Below, in pieces: positions 45,083 through 56,188 of a stretch of 64,000 nucleotides of DNA (within the stretch, counting starts at the first letter, position 1; each line of letters starts with the position of its first letter). Location of the stretch: the NCBI GenBank assembly GCA_039105265.1, contig JAPFFF010000003.1, positions 3,348,001 to 3,412,000 of the forward strand, written 5' to 3'. The notes under the pieces are model-generated. The model worked only from the letters and a program-made list of their open reading frames with translations. It made no database searches and was not told the DNA's origin. The translations under genes were made by a program, and so were the position numbers. This DNA is from Tritrichomonas musculus. Taxonomy: Eukaryota > Parabasalia > Tritrichomonadida > Tritrichomonadidae.

Positions 45083-46633
45083 ATGTTCAACCAAGAGCTT
45101 CCTCCAGATCTGGTAGCGTCAGATAATCAAGATGACATAATGATTTATGATGCACATTCTTCAGATTCTTTTCAAGAAGATCATCGAAGACCTCCTTTAT
45201 TTTTTGTTCAAGATGACGATAATCCATACGTTGATAATTACCCGAAAGAAAATAACTTGTTACCTAAATCACAAGGAAAATCAAATCAAAATGTAATAAA
45301 TCAAAAAGATGGAAATGACAATGTTAATATTATTGATATGTATTTAGATAATTCAAATGATCCATATATGGATAATTTTAATCCAAAATTCTTCTCTCTT
45401 TCGGCCCTTGGCCTTACAAATGTTTCACAACTTCCTTTAGTTGATGATTTTGCTTTTATTGTTGGCAACAAAGAATATCATTGTAATAAGTTTTTAGCAT
45501 CATATTTATCACCAGCTATAACGCGACTCTTGTTGACAGATATCAATGCCGATAGGTTCGTAATTGATATTGAAGACGATGATAATTTTTTTGAATCTAT
45601 TATTTCACTTATTAAAGGAGATATTATCCAAATCACAGACGAAAATGTTACATTTCTGATTTTAATAGCCAAAATTCTTGAAAATGATGAAATGGTTGAA
45701 TCTTTTTCAGCTCATATTTCTTCGCTTCATGAAGGAAATGCAATCGAAACATATTTGCAACGTCTTAAATATAACTTGGATACTACTCAAATAGTTGAAT
45801 ATATTGCTTCTAATTTTACCAAATTCCGTTTTGATTCATTAATTAAGTTAAACCCTAGCCAATTTGCAGAAATTGCCGGAAGTGAATCGCTGAGAATAAA
45901 AGATGAGGAAAGTTTCTTCCGAACATTATGTGATTATATTGATGAAAATGGTCAAGAATCAAGATTTTTGTTGGGATATGTTAACCTTCCTTGTTTGAAT
46001 GAAGAAATGATTCCTCTTTTTCTTCAAATGATTACACCAGATTCTATAAACGGATTGATTTGGGATCAAATTTGTGAAAGACTTAAACTTGAAGTTAACC
46101 TTAAGCCAAAAAAAAAGAAGAAAGTAAAGATTGATCCAAATATTGAAATGGAGAAAGATAAGCAGTTTGATGGTATTTTAAGTCGCTTAAAAAATAAATC
46201 AAATATCAGAAAAAATGTGAAAATTACTGCAAGTTCATTTAAAGAAGATAACATGTACATTTTAACAGACAGAAGTCAAGAAGGATATTGGTCATCATAC
46301 AATTTGCCTAACTCTTGGATCAAATTTTACTTTAAGAACAAGTCAATTAAACTAGAAGAGTATTCTTTAGAAACTGCTGACCTGCCTCCTGAATCAGGGC
46401 ATATGATTTCATGGGTTTTAGAAGCATCAAATGATGATCAAAACTGGAAAACGCTGGATACACAATATAATTACTGTTTACATGAAGGTAATAAAGCGGC
46501 CTCTACTTTCCCATGCGATAAATTAGGTTTTTATCGATACTTTAGAATCAAACAATGTGGATTAAATGACATGGGTGATGATACAATGATTTTGAAAGCA
46601 GTTGAATTTTTCGGACGTGTGAAAAATCAGTGA
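45083..46633 (+). CDS. BTB-domain protein with discoidin-like C terminus
   Basis: The 516-residue protein has an acidic disordered N terminus (1-110), a BTB/POZ fold at about 120-210 (DDFAFIVGNKEYHCNKFLAS), a helical BACK-like region to about 340, a basic KKKKK linker and a C-terminal F5/8 type C (discoidin)-like beta domain from about 370 (VKITASSFKED, GYWSSYNLPNSWIKFYF, SWVLEASNDDQNW, YRYFRIKQ). BTB plus discoidin-like proteins form a large family in trichomonads. BTB-BACK proteins often act as Cullin-3 substrate adaptors, with the C-terminal domain choosing the partner; that role is inferred. No signal peptide, so it is intracellular. Confidence 0.85.
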   Translation: MFNQELPPDLVASDNQDDIMIYDAHSSDSFQEDHRRPPLFFVQDDDNPYVDNYPKENNLLPKSQGKSNQNVINQKDGNDNVNIIDMYLDNSNDPYMDNFNPKFFSLSALGLTNVSQLPLVDDFAFIVGNKEYHCNKFLASYLSPAITRLLLTDINADRFVIDIEDDDNFFESIISLIKGDIIQITDENVTFLILIAKILENDEMVESFSAHISSLHEGNAIETYLQRLKYNLDTTQIVEYIASNFTKFRFDSLIKLNPSQFAEIAGSESLRIKDEESFFRTLCDYIDENGQESRFLLGYVNLPCLNEEMIPLFLQMITPDSINGLIWDQICERLKLEVNLKPKKKKKVKIDPNIEMEKDKQFDGILSRLKNKSNIRKNVKITASSFKEDNMYILTDRSQEGYWSSYNLPNSWIKFYFKNKSIKLEEYSLETADLPPESGHMISWVLEASNDDQNWKTLDTQYNYCLHEGNKAASTFPCDKLGFYRYFRIKQCGLNDMGDDTMILKAVEFFGRVKNQ

Positions 46634-46948
46634 TTGAGTTTTTTCATGAAATGATATTATAATATCATTTACTCTTTAATAAAATGGTATTATGAAAGTA
46701 ATATACTTCAAGAAACTATCCAATATTTTCCTTAGCTTTCCATTTTATTTAAATTCATTAATTGATCGAATTTTATAAAAATATGTTTTTGAAATATTCC
46801 TTTTTACTTGTAAAATGGCAGGTGTTTAATTTATTTTTTATGGAAAAAGATAAGAGATTTAACAAGTTTATTAATAAACAATATAAATAATAAGGTAAAT
46901 AAAAGAATTAACAATATCTGAAATATACATATAAAGGTCAATATCAAA
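46634..46948. other. Convergent spacer
   Basis: AT-rich 3' flanks of two convergent genes; nothing else seen. Confidence 0.6.
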
Positions 46949-47506
46949 TTATGGAGTTGACTGGAAAGTATGAAAAATATCATCAATCCCATGGAAATTA
47001 TTGTCGTTCTCTTGTTGAAGAATCTGCTGAATACTTTGGCAAGAACATGCTTTTACAATAAGTTGAGCTTTAAGCTCATCTAAGCATGTTCGAAGTTGTT
47101 CCAGTGGTAAATTAACTAAAGTATATATATCGGGTACATCGAAATGTTGCTTTGAATCGAAATCGGAACTCTTTTTAACTGATCTCTTCTGTTTCGCTTT
47201 GTCATATCCATACTCTGGGTTTTCTTCTTTGAATTTCTTTTGTTCTTCTTGTGCTTTTTTTTTGTATGGAATTTTCTGCTCTTCAGTCATTTTATTCCAT
47301 TCACTCGCAAGTAAACTCGATATTTTTATATTTGATAGTTCTGGATGATTTGATCTGTAATTTTTGCGATTTTCGAGGCAAAAGCGAATAAATGCATTTG
47401 GAGGTCTTTTAAGTTTCGGATTATAGTCTAGCATATTCGTATCAGCAATAGGAATTTGATTAACTGGCTCAAAGCTATGGTCTATTTCGAGGAATGAGGT
47501 CTCCAT
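46949..47506 (-). CDS. HMG-box protein
   Basis: The 185-residue protein has one HMG box at about residues 30-100: LKRPPNAFIRFCLENRKNYR, then HPELSNIKISSLLASEWNKM, then KIPYKKKAQEEQKKFKEENPEY. The core follows the sequence-specific (SOX/MATA-like) type, with PPNAFIxF and LxxEW. A basic patch (KAKQKRSVKKS) follows and may be a nuclear signal. The C-terminal 75 residues are helical without a known domain. It is a probable nuclear DNA-binding factor, either a transcription regulator or an architectural protein. The start lies in TATCAAATG. Confidence 0.9.
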   Translation of the reverse strand: METSFLEIDHSFEPVNQIPIADTNMLDYNPKLKRPPNAFIRFCLENRKNYRSNHPELSNIKISSLLASEWNKMTEEQKIPYKKKAQEEQKKFKEENPEYGYDKAKQKRSVKKSSDFDSKQHFDVPDIYTLVNLPLEQLRTCLDELKAQLIVKACSCQSIQQILQQENDNNFHGIDDIFHTFQSTP

Positions 47507-49266
47507 TTGATATAATAAAAAATTTTATTTAGTGAATAAAATTGACCTTATAAATGTAGTTCAAAAGAATTTGTGTTAATCCAAAAAGTTGAATGAAAAA
47601 ATGAAAATAAAATATTTAAAAAGTTATAAAAGCGAACACAAGAAAATAAATTTATTTTATTAATTTAAGCATGTCAAATCCATGTTGACATAAAAACCAT
47701 GGAGGAGAACGTTAAGGTTTTTATTTTTTTTTATTTTATTTTGGGTGTAAAATGGCATAAAAGTGTCTATTAAATATTCATGGTGTAAAATGCCATATAA
47801 AAATATTATTCGAAAAAAATGAAGAATTTTTAATGAAAATTTTTGACAACAAAACTTAAAAACCACCAATAAAAACCATTTTTAGATTTTAAATCTATGG
47901 AGGCTATTGTTGACACGCTTAATTAATTATCATGCATTTCATTCCATAGAAAACAAGATATCATCAGAAAATAATGAAAATTTTTGAAAGTCATATTTTT
48001 TTTCACCACTTTTTCAATAAATAAATTTCAGTTGTTCCACTTTTGTAACGAAAAAAAAAGTTTGATAGACTTCTATTTCTGCACTTTTATCTAGATTTTT
48101 TATTCTATTTTTTTGAATGATGATTAGCAGTTTTAGATAGCCTTCTTATACTAAAGGCAAAAAAAAATCAACAAATGTATGAATATTGATTCAGATTTTC
48201 GCTTTCATACATTATATTATAGAAATTTAATCGTCGATGGCCGAGTTTTCTCACAAATTCATATTACAAACAAAAAAGTAGTACTCATTCTCCAAGCTTT
48301 CACTTAGAAGCGATTTGGTTTATTCATCAACCAAAGATGACTCGATATTCATTTCTTGCTTAGCGCACGCAAGTTTAGCAATTTATCACAATTATATTTC
48401 AAATCTCAATTCTACCAGAATAAATGCTACAGTTATGTACAAGAAAATTGTTTTGATCATACTCTTCTGCGCTAAAAGTTTTCAATATTTTCTGATACAA
48501 TAAACCTAAAACACAATGAAATCCGAAATGATTAATTAAATGCATATGGCAAAAGTATTCAAATTATTTGAAATTGCAAATTGACTGGATCGATATTCCC
48601 ATAACTGATAAGACAACTTTACCTATTATTTGAAAAAAGTTCTATTGATTCAGTTGGAGAGATTGAATGGAAAAAAGAAATGATACATTTTAAAAGTCCT
48701 CGAGAAATACAAAAAGAAAACAGTTTTATAGCCCTAAAAGAACTATAAAGTCCGAAATATTTTTTTAAAAAAATATTAGCATTTGGCCAAATATTAAAAT
48801 CCTCAACAAAAAGAATTAATATCAACAAATGCAAGGCTTTCTGAATGAATCAATGATTAAGATGATTGTTTAAACAATCCAAAGATTTGAAAAATGTGAA
48901 TTAAAATCGAAAAGATTACATCTTTCTTCAATCTGTTTATAATAATCTGAAATCATTATATCTATAAAAATAAAACTTCAATAGAAAAATTGTCTTCGAG
49001 TGTAATATGAAGACAAAAAAAATTTTTTCGCCAAGTCTTTTGGCCCGAAATTTAAATAATCAAAATGAGTTCCTTTTAGATTTATATATCCTTGTTGGTT
49101 TAATTGGAACTCACTCCAAATCTTGCATTTCATTGAGAAAAATAGCTTATGTTTTATAATTCCAAATAGGAGACCAAGATAATTCCATACTAAATTTTTT
49201 CAGCAGAGCCATAAATATTTCAATAAAAAGTCGATTGTATTGTGAAGGAAATCTTCTCATGCAATC

Positions 49267-49420
49267 GATTGATTGGTTTTGGTTGGCTGGTTGCTTTTGA
49301 TCAGATCTTGAATTTGGATCAGATCTTGAATTATTTTGGCAGGCTTGTGGGTTTGTGTTGATTGGTTGGTTTTGGTTATATAGGTAGGTTTGTTGGTTTT
49401 GATCAGATCTTAAATTTGAA
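49267..49420 (+). repeat. G/T-rich imperfect repeat cluster
   Basis: GATCAGATCTTGAATT occurs at about 49308 and 49327 and a third copy (GATCAGATCTTAAATT) at about 49401. They are interleaved with GATTGGTT/TGGTTTTGGTT units. The strand is nearly free of C outside the GATC words. It resembles a degenerate minisatellite. Confidence 0.6.
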
Positions 49421-50635
49421 AATTTATAATTTCAATAGGATTGATGTTAACGACTTATTTTTGTTTTCAATAATATTAAAAGTTAAAAAATGATGTTCCA
49501 AACATATACTCAACCATTCTTTTTATTCTTGGACAGCTATAATTATCGGTTAACTGCATAGGTTTTGAAATTTTCTACCAGAATAATAATAGATTCATCA
49601 TGATTCTTGTCCCTAATTCGGTATCAGAAAATGAATTCTTAAAATTCTCGATTTTACTGATACAGTTTTCAGTATCAATAACGTGCTTTATTTTGATCCA
49701 TACCATTTCAATAGATCCTGAGCACTAAATTTAATTTGTATTATTTTTCATACAATTTAATTATTTTATTAAACATTTAATAATAAATTATATAAAAATT
49801 ATTATTATAAATTATAAATTTTGTTAAATTTTACTAGTTTTACAATTTTATTTGGAGATATTAGTAAAATAGAGAAAAATAAAAAATTTCTGATAAAAAT
49901 ATTTCTGATCATATTTGGTTTTCTTTTTTGTAAAAAAGGATCAAACTATGGTCAATTTATGCTAGATTGACCTTGCTCTGGATCTAATGAAATGCTATGG
50001 ATCATTGAAAGCACGTTAAGGGATCTATAAACAAAAATTAGTTATACTCTTTATTATAAATCGAATCCTTTTTTTATTATGAAAATAATTTATTTTTAGC
50101 TTATGAATTAAAATTTAATATTTAAATTAATCATAAGATATAAAATTTCATTAATAATTTGAATAATAATTTGACACATAAAGATACAAACCAATATAGT
50201 TGCAGAATTTATATCAAAAAATACTTTTAATTGAAAAAGTTATTTTTTATAAGTAAAATTTGTATAATTTTATTCTAAAACATATATATTAAAAAAATTA
50301 ATAAATCTCCATTAATAATAAATATTTTTAAAATATTTTTAAATTATATTTAACAGTTTTTGAACTATATATAAAATAAATTTTATTCTTTTATATATTA
50401 GTTAATTCCCTAAATACAATACCATTTTAACTTCATATTTTCCAGATGATTTGATAGGAACATTTCATTTTAGAATCAATAGAAATCCAATAGGAAAATA
50501 GAAATTCATTCAATTTTGTTTTTTTAATTCCAAATGCTATAATTTATATTTTTACATCATGGCTATAATGATTAACATATTTTCTTTTTATTGCTCTTTT
50601 CAATTACAGTGAAGTGAAAATAAAAATTATTGAAT

Positions 50636-50640
50636 TCATT
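50636..50640 (+). promoter_or_regulatory. TCATT initiator of the surface-protein gene
   Basis: TTCATT lies 14 bases before the ATG at 50655. Confidence 0.45.
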
Positions 50641-50654
50641 TATATTAAGAGGAA

Positions 50655-53600
50655 ATGTTTGCCCTATTTCTTACAATAGCATTTTCTGTTCGCGAAAATG
50701 AGAGAAGAGTATGTGTTTGTAATGATGCATGCCCAAAAGTTTGCGATGTTTTTGAAAAAATTTTGATTTATTATACTCCAGATCTTGATGCCGAATTTGC
50801 CAAACTTAAAACAAAATATATGGATGTACGCTTTTGTCACGCTCCTAGTCCATTTACTTTTAATATTGGCACGTTTGATGGATGCGAAGTTCAATTTGAC
50901 TCTTTCCACTTAGCTCCAAAAGCTCAAATCAAAGTTATGGTTACTCGTGCCTCAACAGCAGAGCCATCTTTTAATAATCTTGTCGTAACATTCGCCGGAC
51001 ATTCTCCATCACAAGAACTTGATATCAAAGCAATTAAATTTAACGAAGTTGACAGCCACAATGAAAATATTGCACCTCGTCTTATCACGCAATCATTTGA
51101 AGCTAGCAATTCAGTATATGATTTTACCGATGTTACCATTAAAAAAGAATGTTCTGATCCTGCTTTATCAATTGATATCTTAAAAGGATATAATCTCGAA
51201 CTTACCATAGGAGAAAATATTGTTACATTAGGTTCATCAACATTTCATTTTGAAGGTAAATCGACAGCTACAATTTCAACAGAACTCAAAGATGTTAAAC
51301 TCACTGTTAACGGTATAGCAGAACAAAGTATGCCATACCTTATTCTTATTGGATTTCCACACACAACATTTACTGGTATATATCCTTCAGACTATATTAT
51401 TCAAATGCAAAACTTAGAAGAAAACACTGTCATTGCTGCAGAAGAGAGACTTCCAATATCACTTGATGGTGCACGCGTTAATGTTTATGTTTCTCAACCT
51501 GATACCATTATCGAAGGTGATTCATCTTGCGATGTCAACTTATATACAAAAGCACAACCAGCACAGAGATACACCGTAACAATTGTTAAGCTTAATGGTA
51601 ACATTGACATCTTTAGCTCTTGGCTTGATGTTAATCTTAAAGTTTTTAATCCAGGATTACAAATATGGGAAGCTCCTTGGTCATTTTGTGTTGGAAGAGG
51701 CGGCGTTTCCACTTTAACTATTGCAAATACATTGTATACTGGAACAAGTCCTGTCAGTGCATTCAAATATCACTGTGATTTCAAAATTTATTTAGATGAT
51801 GATGAACTTAGAAATTTACTGAAAAATCAACACACTATTCTAACTGTTAATACTAATAAGACAGTATTTACAGCTGACAGTGTGTCAATTATTCCAGTTG
51901 ACAACCTTGATGTACCTGGCTTTGCCTCTACTTCAAATTGTATTTCAATTGAAATTGCTCAAAGATATCCATTCCAAATTGCTTTGAAAGCAGTCTCTCC
52001 CACTACACTTCCATTGAAATTATGCTATGCAGATGAAATGTCACAGTGCATTGTTGATTCTGATGGATTTTACATCAATTCTTTTATGATTTCCAATTTA
52101 ACACATTGCATTCACCCAGGTTTCAATAATGTTGTTTTAACATTAAAGAAAGATTTAGCTTCTCTGAATTTTGGTTCACTTGCCAAGAGTCAAAAAGATT
52201 TAGTCATTGAAATCAGGAGCAAATTGTCTAAAAATCCTACCTTAGGCAGTATTATTGGCGCCAAAAAAGAAATAGTCAAATCAATTGGATTTACAAACAT
52301 TAATATTGGTGGCGGCCAAATCGAATGTGATAAAGTTTCCTTTACAGGATGCAACCGTAATCCTCAGGCGAAGGCTTTATCTTTTGTTACAACTGCTCTT
52401 GTTAATACAGATGATATTTCTTTGAGCATTTTTGATAAGGATGTTACTAACCTTCGCAACCTATATTTAAGACTATCTAAACGCGATTCTATTCATGCAT
52501 CCAATAATTTACTTTCACTTTCTGACAGCCAATCAACATATGCCCCAGTTAGCATTGACACTTCTAATATAGCTTCTTTAACCATCAATGCAGTTGATAC
52601 TCTTTATTTAAATACAGACAATAATAATAAAGAATTTCAAATAGAACATGTATTTACAGAGAAAACAAGTAAAAATCAACTCATTTTAAACAGCACTCTC
52701 TCAAGTACCTCCACAATTACATATAATCATTCAAATTATGATGTTGAAATAGCTCGTGGTCCTAACGCTCAAATGACAAACGTAAATATCATAGGATCTG
52801 GTGAAGTTTCATATGTTAATGACTACCAAGATTATACAAGAATTTGTATCACAGATGATGCAAAGAAATGCACAAGATATTCATATAAAACAAATAATAT
52901 TGTTACAAGTGGAGATCAAGGTGCAAGGATCCATGATGTTCAAGAATCAAAGGTTTACGTCGATACTTATGTTAACTACAATGTGAATCTTGGCCAACTT
53001 TCTAATAAAGTTGTTATATTTGAGAATTTTAATCCTAGCGTAAGCTCACTAAAGATTAATTGCCAAACCAAGCTTACTTCTCCTGAAACTTCATCTATCA
53101 AAATTATTAACTATGACGTTCAAATAAACTTAGAGGCTAATACACAATTAGGTCATCTTGAATTAGTAGATTGCACCTTTCAAACATCAGGATTTTCAGA
53201 CAAAGTTGTTCGTGCAGTAGATTTTATTGGACCTTTCAGTGCATTGAAAACGGCATCAGGCCTTGAAATTAGTGGTTATATCGAATTGTATGATACAGTT
53301 TCATTTTCAAAATCATTTGACATTTCTAAAAATACGAGACCACGCCGATTCCGTGCTTGCATCCCGGATAAAGCAATTGTTACTGTTACCAACGATAAAA
53401 TTAAGATTAATGATTTTGAAATAAAAGTTGGACATAATGACCAAGGAATATTTGATGTAGATCTTTATACCGATAAAAACTCAACCTTTACTCTTACTAC
53501 ATCTGGTGGTGAAATGAGTCAATTCCCAAAGATTAAATTCAGTAAATTAATATCATCAACTGTTAATTTTGAAGGTCAGTGGGCTGCAGAAACAAATCCA

Positions 53601-55763
53601 AATAACTTTAAATTAGTATTTGCTCATACTCAATATGACTTTAACTTTAATGTAAATACTAATAACGTTCCAGCAATATTTGAAACAGTTCAAATGAACT
53701 TCAATATTGTTGCACAACAACAAAATGTTAACTTTTATGGCTTATTCAATGTTGCCAGTGAAGAATATCACGAGATGACTATTTCAGGTCAAAATCAAGG
53801 TTCAATTAGTTTTAAAGGTGGAATTGGTGTTGATCATAAATCTTGGATTAAAATATTAAGCCCTATTACAGTTACGGTCTCGGAGGTTTTATCAACTAAT
53901 TCTAATAAGAGAGATGGAACAATATCATTCATTAATTATGTTAGAGCTGGCGCAAATTCAAAAGTTATAATTACAAATCCACTCAAAAACATTAATTTCA
54001 ACCCAGTTTTCCAGATTTATGGTGACTTTACACAAAGTCTTGATAGTGACGAAATACAAAGCTTCCTAGCCACCAATGTTGATCTTTGTCGAATTAATCC
54101 AAATGACATTGCTAAGTTTAAGAAAGAAGTAAAATCAGTTCAGTTTGTTGAACCATATCCAAAGACACATGGTTTCGTTGGTTCTAACTTCGAAGTTTAT
54201 ATTCCAGAAGAGACAGCAGAGGCCATTATTTACTTAAGGAAGAAGGAAGATCCAATTCATACTCCAGCTCGTGCATGCTATGGAACAGAAGTAACGACAA
54301 ATTGCGATTATATAGTCAGTGATGATGATATATCATCATTCACATCCTTATTACCAAAGTCTATTGAAAAGATTGAATTTTCATTTGGAAAAGATTCCCA
54401 AGAAACTCTTAATCTTAACAATGAAAAGATTCAAAACGTCAATTTAACAATTAAATCATCAACTAGTAAACCTGTTAAAGTTAAATTAGCGGTTGGAAGT
54501 GGACATATCAATCATCTTGTTGCCGAAAATATTGATTTCGAAATTGGATCAAATGATGATACTTCAATTAAATCAGCTAAATTCGTAAATTCAATTTCAA
54601 ATTCGCTTAACGGAATTGAAGAAATTGAATACGATTTTAATAGCTGGAAACGCCAGAAAGTTAATTCATTCAATGGAAAATTCCTTTTAGAATATCCAGA
54701 AACTGATATTACATTCAAATCCGATGGATGGTCACTAGATGATACTGATATATTAGCTACCAATTTCCCCAATTTCTCCATTAACTTTACAACAGCCTCA
54801 TATGTTTACTTAAAAGTAGAAAGGGATATCACTGAAGTTGTAAATTGTAATATTTATATTAGGACAAATAACATTGAAGTTGGAAGATACTGGAATTTCA
54901 TCACAGCACCAACTCAAATCAATATTGTAACAGAAAAACCTCTTAATGAAATAGCTGTTACATGCCAATCATATCCATTCACTGTTCTACCAATTAGTAA
55001 TGGCACAACAGTTAAATTTGGCAGAGACACATTACCAATCCATACACAAGAATCGATCTCATTAAATAATCAAAAATTCACAATTGATTTCAGCTTAGTT
55101 GAAGATAGAAGTGATTCTCGCCTTTATATTGATAAAGGAATTATATTAGAAGGCAATTCAATGATTTACTTCCCTAATTCTAAAAATACCTCATTCCCAT
55201 GCATTGCTAAAGAAGTTGTTGCACAAGATGGATCAGAATCTTCAGCAACAGATATTTATGTTACTGATCGAGTTGCAGTATATGGTAATTCTAAACTTTC
55301 TTCATCAATCAACTTCTCTGATGCAACGGTTGAATTCCATTGGTGGGGAGATCACATGCCTTACCTCGATAACCAAATCGAAATCTTCCCTCGCGGAGTT
55401 ACTGTATTCTTTGATGGTTCTGTATCTGAATCAGGCTATATTAAGGATAAATCCTATCCTTTAGTTAATGTTGGCCCTAATTGTAACAGATGGTTACAAA
55501 ATGTTAAATACGATTCTAAGGAAAAACAATTCAGAGGCAAAAAGTCACGATCACAATTAATTTGTGAAGATGGATTCCTTAAGATTTCTGGTTCTAAGAG
55601 TATCAGAACATTATCTATTGGCGCTATTGCAGGTATTGTTGTTGGCTGCGTTGCAGTTGTTGCTATCATCGTAGTAGTTGTAGTTTTGGTTATCAAAAAG
55701 AAAAGAAGTGGTTGCTCAATTAACTCAGGTGGTCTGTTAACTTCATCATTAACAGAACAATAA
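50655..55763 (+). CDS. Large type I surface protein
   Basis: The 1702-residue protein is not assigned to a named family. It starts with a short signal peptide (MFALFLTIAFS) and a Cys cluster (CVCNDACPKVCDVF). About 1620 residues of beta-strand-rich ectodomain follow, with many N-x-S/T sequons and recurring segments containing a cysteine motif such as LCYADEMSQC, RICITDDAKKC and ACYGTEVTTNC, suggesting a repeated beta-solenoid-like unit. One membrane helix lies at about 1654-1680 (GIVVGCVAVVAIIVVVVVLV), then KKKRSGC and a short tail with a Ser/Thr/Leu end. The short basic tail after a Val/Ile-rich helix is typical of trichomonad surface proteins. Ligand unknown; adhesion or environmental contact is a reasonable guess only. 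Confidence 0.85.
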   Translation: MFALFLTIAFSVRENERRVCVCNDACPKVCDVFEKILIYYTPDLDAEFAKLKTKYMDVRFCHAPSPFTFNIGTFDGCEVQFDSFHLAPKAQIKVMVTRASTAEPSFNNLVVTFAGHSPSQELDIKAIKFNEVDSHNENIAPRLITQSFEASNSVYDFTDVTIKKECSDPALSIDILKGYNLELTIGENIVTLGSSTFHFEGKSTATISTELKDVKLTVNGIAEQSMPYLILIGFPHTTFTGIYPSDYIIQMQNLEENTVIAAEERLPISLDGARVNVYVSQPDTIIEGDSSCDVNLYTKAQPAQRYTVTIVKLNGNIDIFSSWLDVNLKVFNPGLQIWEAPWSFCVGRGGVSTLTIANTLYTGTSPVSAFKYHCDFKIYLDDDELRNLLKNQHTILTVNTNKTVFTADSVSIIPVDNLDVPGFASTSNCISIEIAQRYPFQIALKAVSPTTLPLKLCYADEMSQCIVDSDGFYINSFMISNLTHCIHPGFNNVVLTLKKDLASLNFGSLAKSQKDLVIEIRSKLSKNPTLGSIIGAKKEIVKSIGFTNINIGGGQIECDKVSFTGCNRNPQAKALSFVTTALVNTDDISLSIFDKDVTNLRNLYLRLSKRDSIHASNNLLSLSDSQSTYAPVSIDTSNIASLTINAVDTLYLNTDNNNKEFQIEHVFTEKTSKNQLILNSTLSSTSTITYNHSNYDVEIARGPNAQMTNVNIIGSGEVSYVNDYQDYTRICITDDAKKCTRYSYKTNNIVTSGDQGARIHDVQESKVYVDTYVNYNVNLGQLSNKVVIFENFNPSVSSLKINCQTKLTSPETSSIKIINYDVQINLEANTQLGHLELVDCTFQTSGFSDKVVRAVDFIGPFSALKTASGLEISGYIELYDTVSFSKSFDISKNTRPRRFRACIPDKAIVTVTNDKIKINDFEIKVGHNDQGIFDVDLYTDKNSTFTLTTSGGEMSQFPKIKFSKLISSTVNFEGQWAAETNPNNFKLVFAHTQYDFNFNVNTNNVPAIFETVQMNFNIVAQQQNVNFYGLFNVASEEYHEMTISGQNQGSISFKGGIGVDHKSWIKILSPITVTVSEVLSTNSNKRDGTISFINYVRAGANSKVIITNPLKNINFNPVFQIYGDFTQSLDSDEIQSFLATNVDLCRINPNDIAKFKKEVKSVQFVEPYPKTHGFVGSNFEVYIPEETAEAIIYLRKKEDPIHTPARACYGTEVTTNCDYIVSDDDISSFTSLLPKSIEKIEFSFGKDSQETLNLNNEKIQNVNLTIKSSTSKPVKVKLAVGSGHINHLVAENIDFEIGSNDDTSIKSAKFVNSISNSLNGIEEIEYDFNSWKRQKVNSFNGKFLLEYPETDITFKSDGWSLDDTDILATNFPNFSINFTTASYVYLKVERDITEVVNCNIYIRTNNIEVGRYWNFITAPTQINIVTEKPLNEIAVTCQSYPFTVLPISNGTTVKFGRDTLPIHTQESISLNNQKFTIDFSLVEDRSDSRLYIDKGIILEGNSMIYFPNSKNTSFPCIAKEVVAQDGSESSATDIYVTDRVAVYGNSKLSSSINFSDATVEFHWWGDHMPYLDNQIEIFPRGVTVFFDGSVSESGYIKDKSYPLVNVGPNCNRWLQNVKYDSKEKQFRGKKSRSQLICEDGFLKISGSKSIRTLSIGAIAGIVVGCVAVVAIIVVVVVLVIKKKRSGCSINSGGLLTSSLTEQ

Positions 55764-56188
55764 TTTTTTCTTCTAAATTATACTATTCTTTAGATTTTAT
55801 TAATGATTTTTAATAATATTATTCAATTTTTTAAATGCATGCCATTTTTACAGCTATATATATGAGAAATAATAGGGGAAATAAAGAGAAAATTGAATGT
55901 TGTAAAAGGTATGCGGTTTCGTCCTTTTTAAAATCTATCTATAAAACAAAATAAAAATTTTAGTAAAAAACAAATAAAAACAATATATAATATATAAAGT
56001 ACTATAATAACCTGGAACTTTTCGATGCCTTAATTCTATACTTTTTTAAAAGGAGAAAGAGGATTTGATAAAGAAATCAAATTCCATAAAACATTTTTAC
56101 ATGGGAGATAATAAACGCATTCATGATTGAATCTATTTGAACATTTTATTTCACTTGCATTAACATTGAAAAAATATTTTACCAATCA
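55764..56188. other. Convergent AT-rich spacer
   Basis: 3' flanks of two convergent genes. No other feature seen. Confidence 0.6.

Larger units (their letters stand above)
47507..50654. other. Gene-poor region
   Basis: About 3.1 kb without a supported gene. 47744-47797 holds a near-exact 16-base direct repeat (GGTGTAAAATGGCATA and GGTGTAAAATGCCATA). 48190-48510 and 48600-48840 have less AT-biased, coding-like stretches but no frame I can identify, possibly gene relics. 49267-49420 is a G/T-rich repeat cluster. 49720-50400 is extreme AT. Confidence 0.55.

Noticed and set aside
48315-48834. Possible gene relics in the 47.5-50.6 kb desert
   Set aside because: Some stretches look coding-like but no frame gave a recognisable domain, so only noted in the spacer entry.
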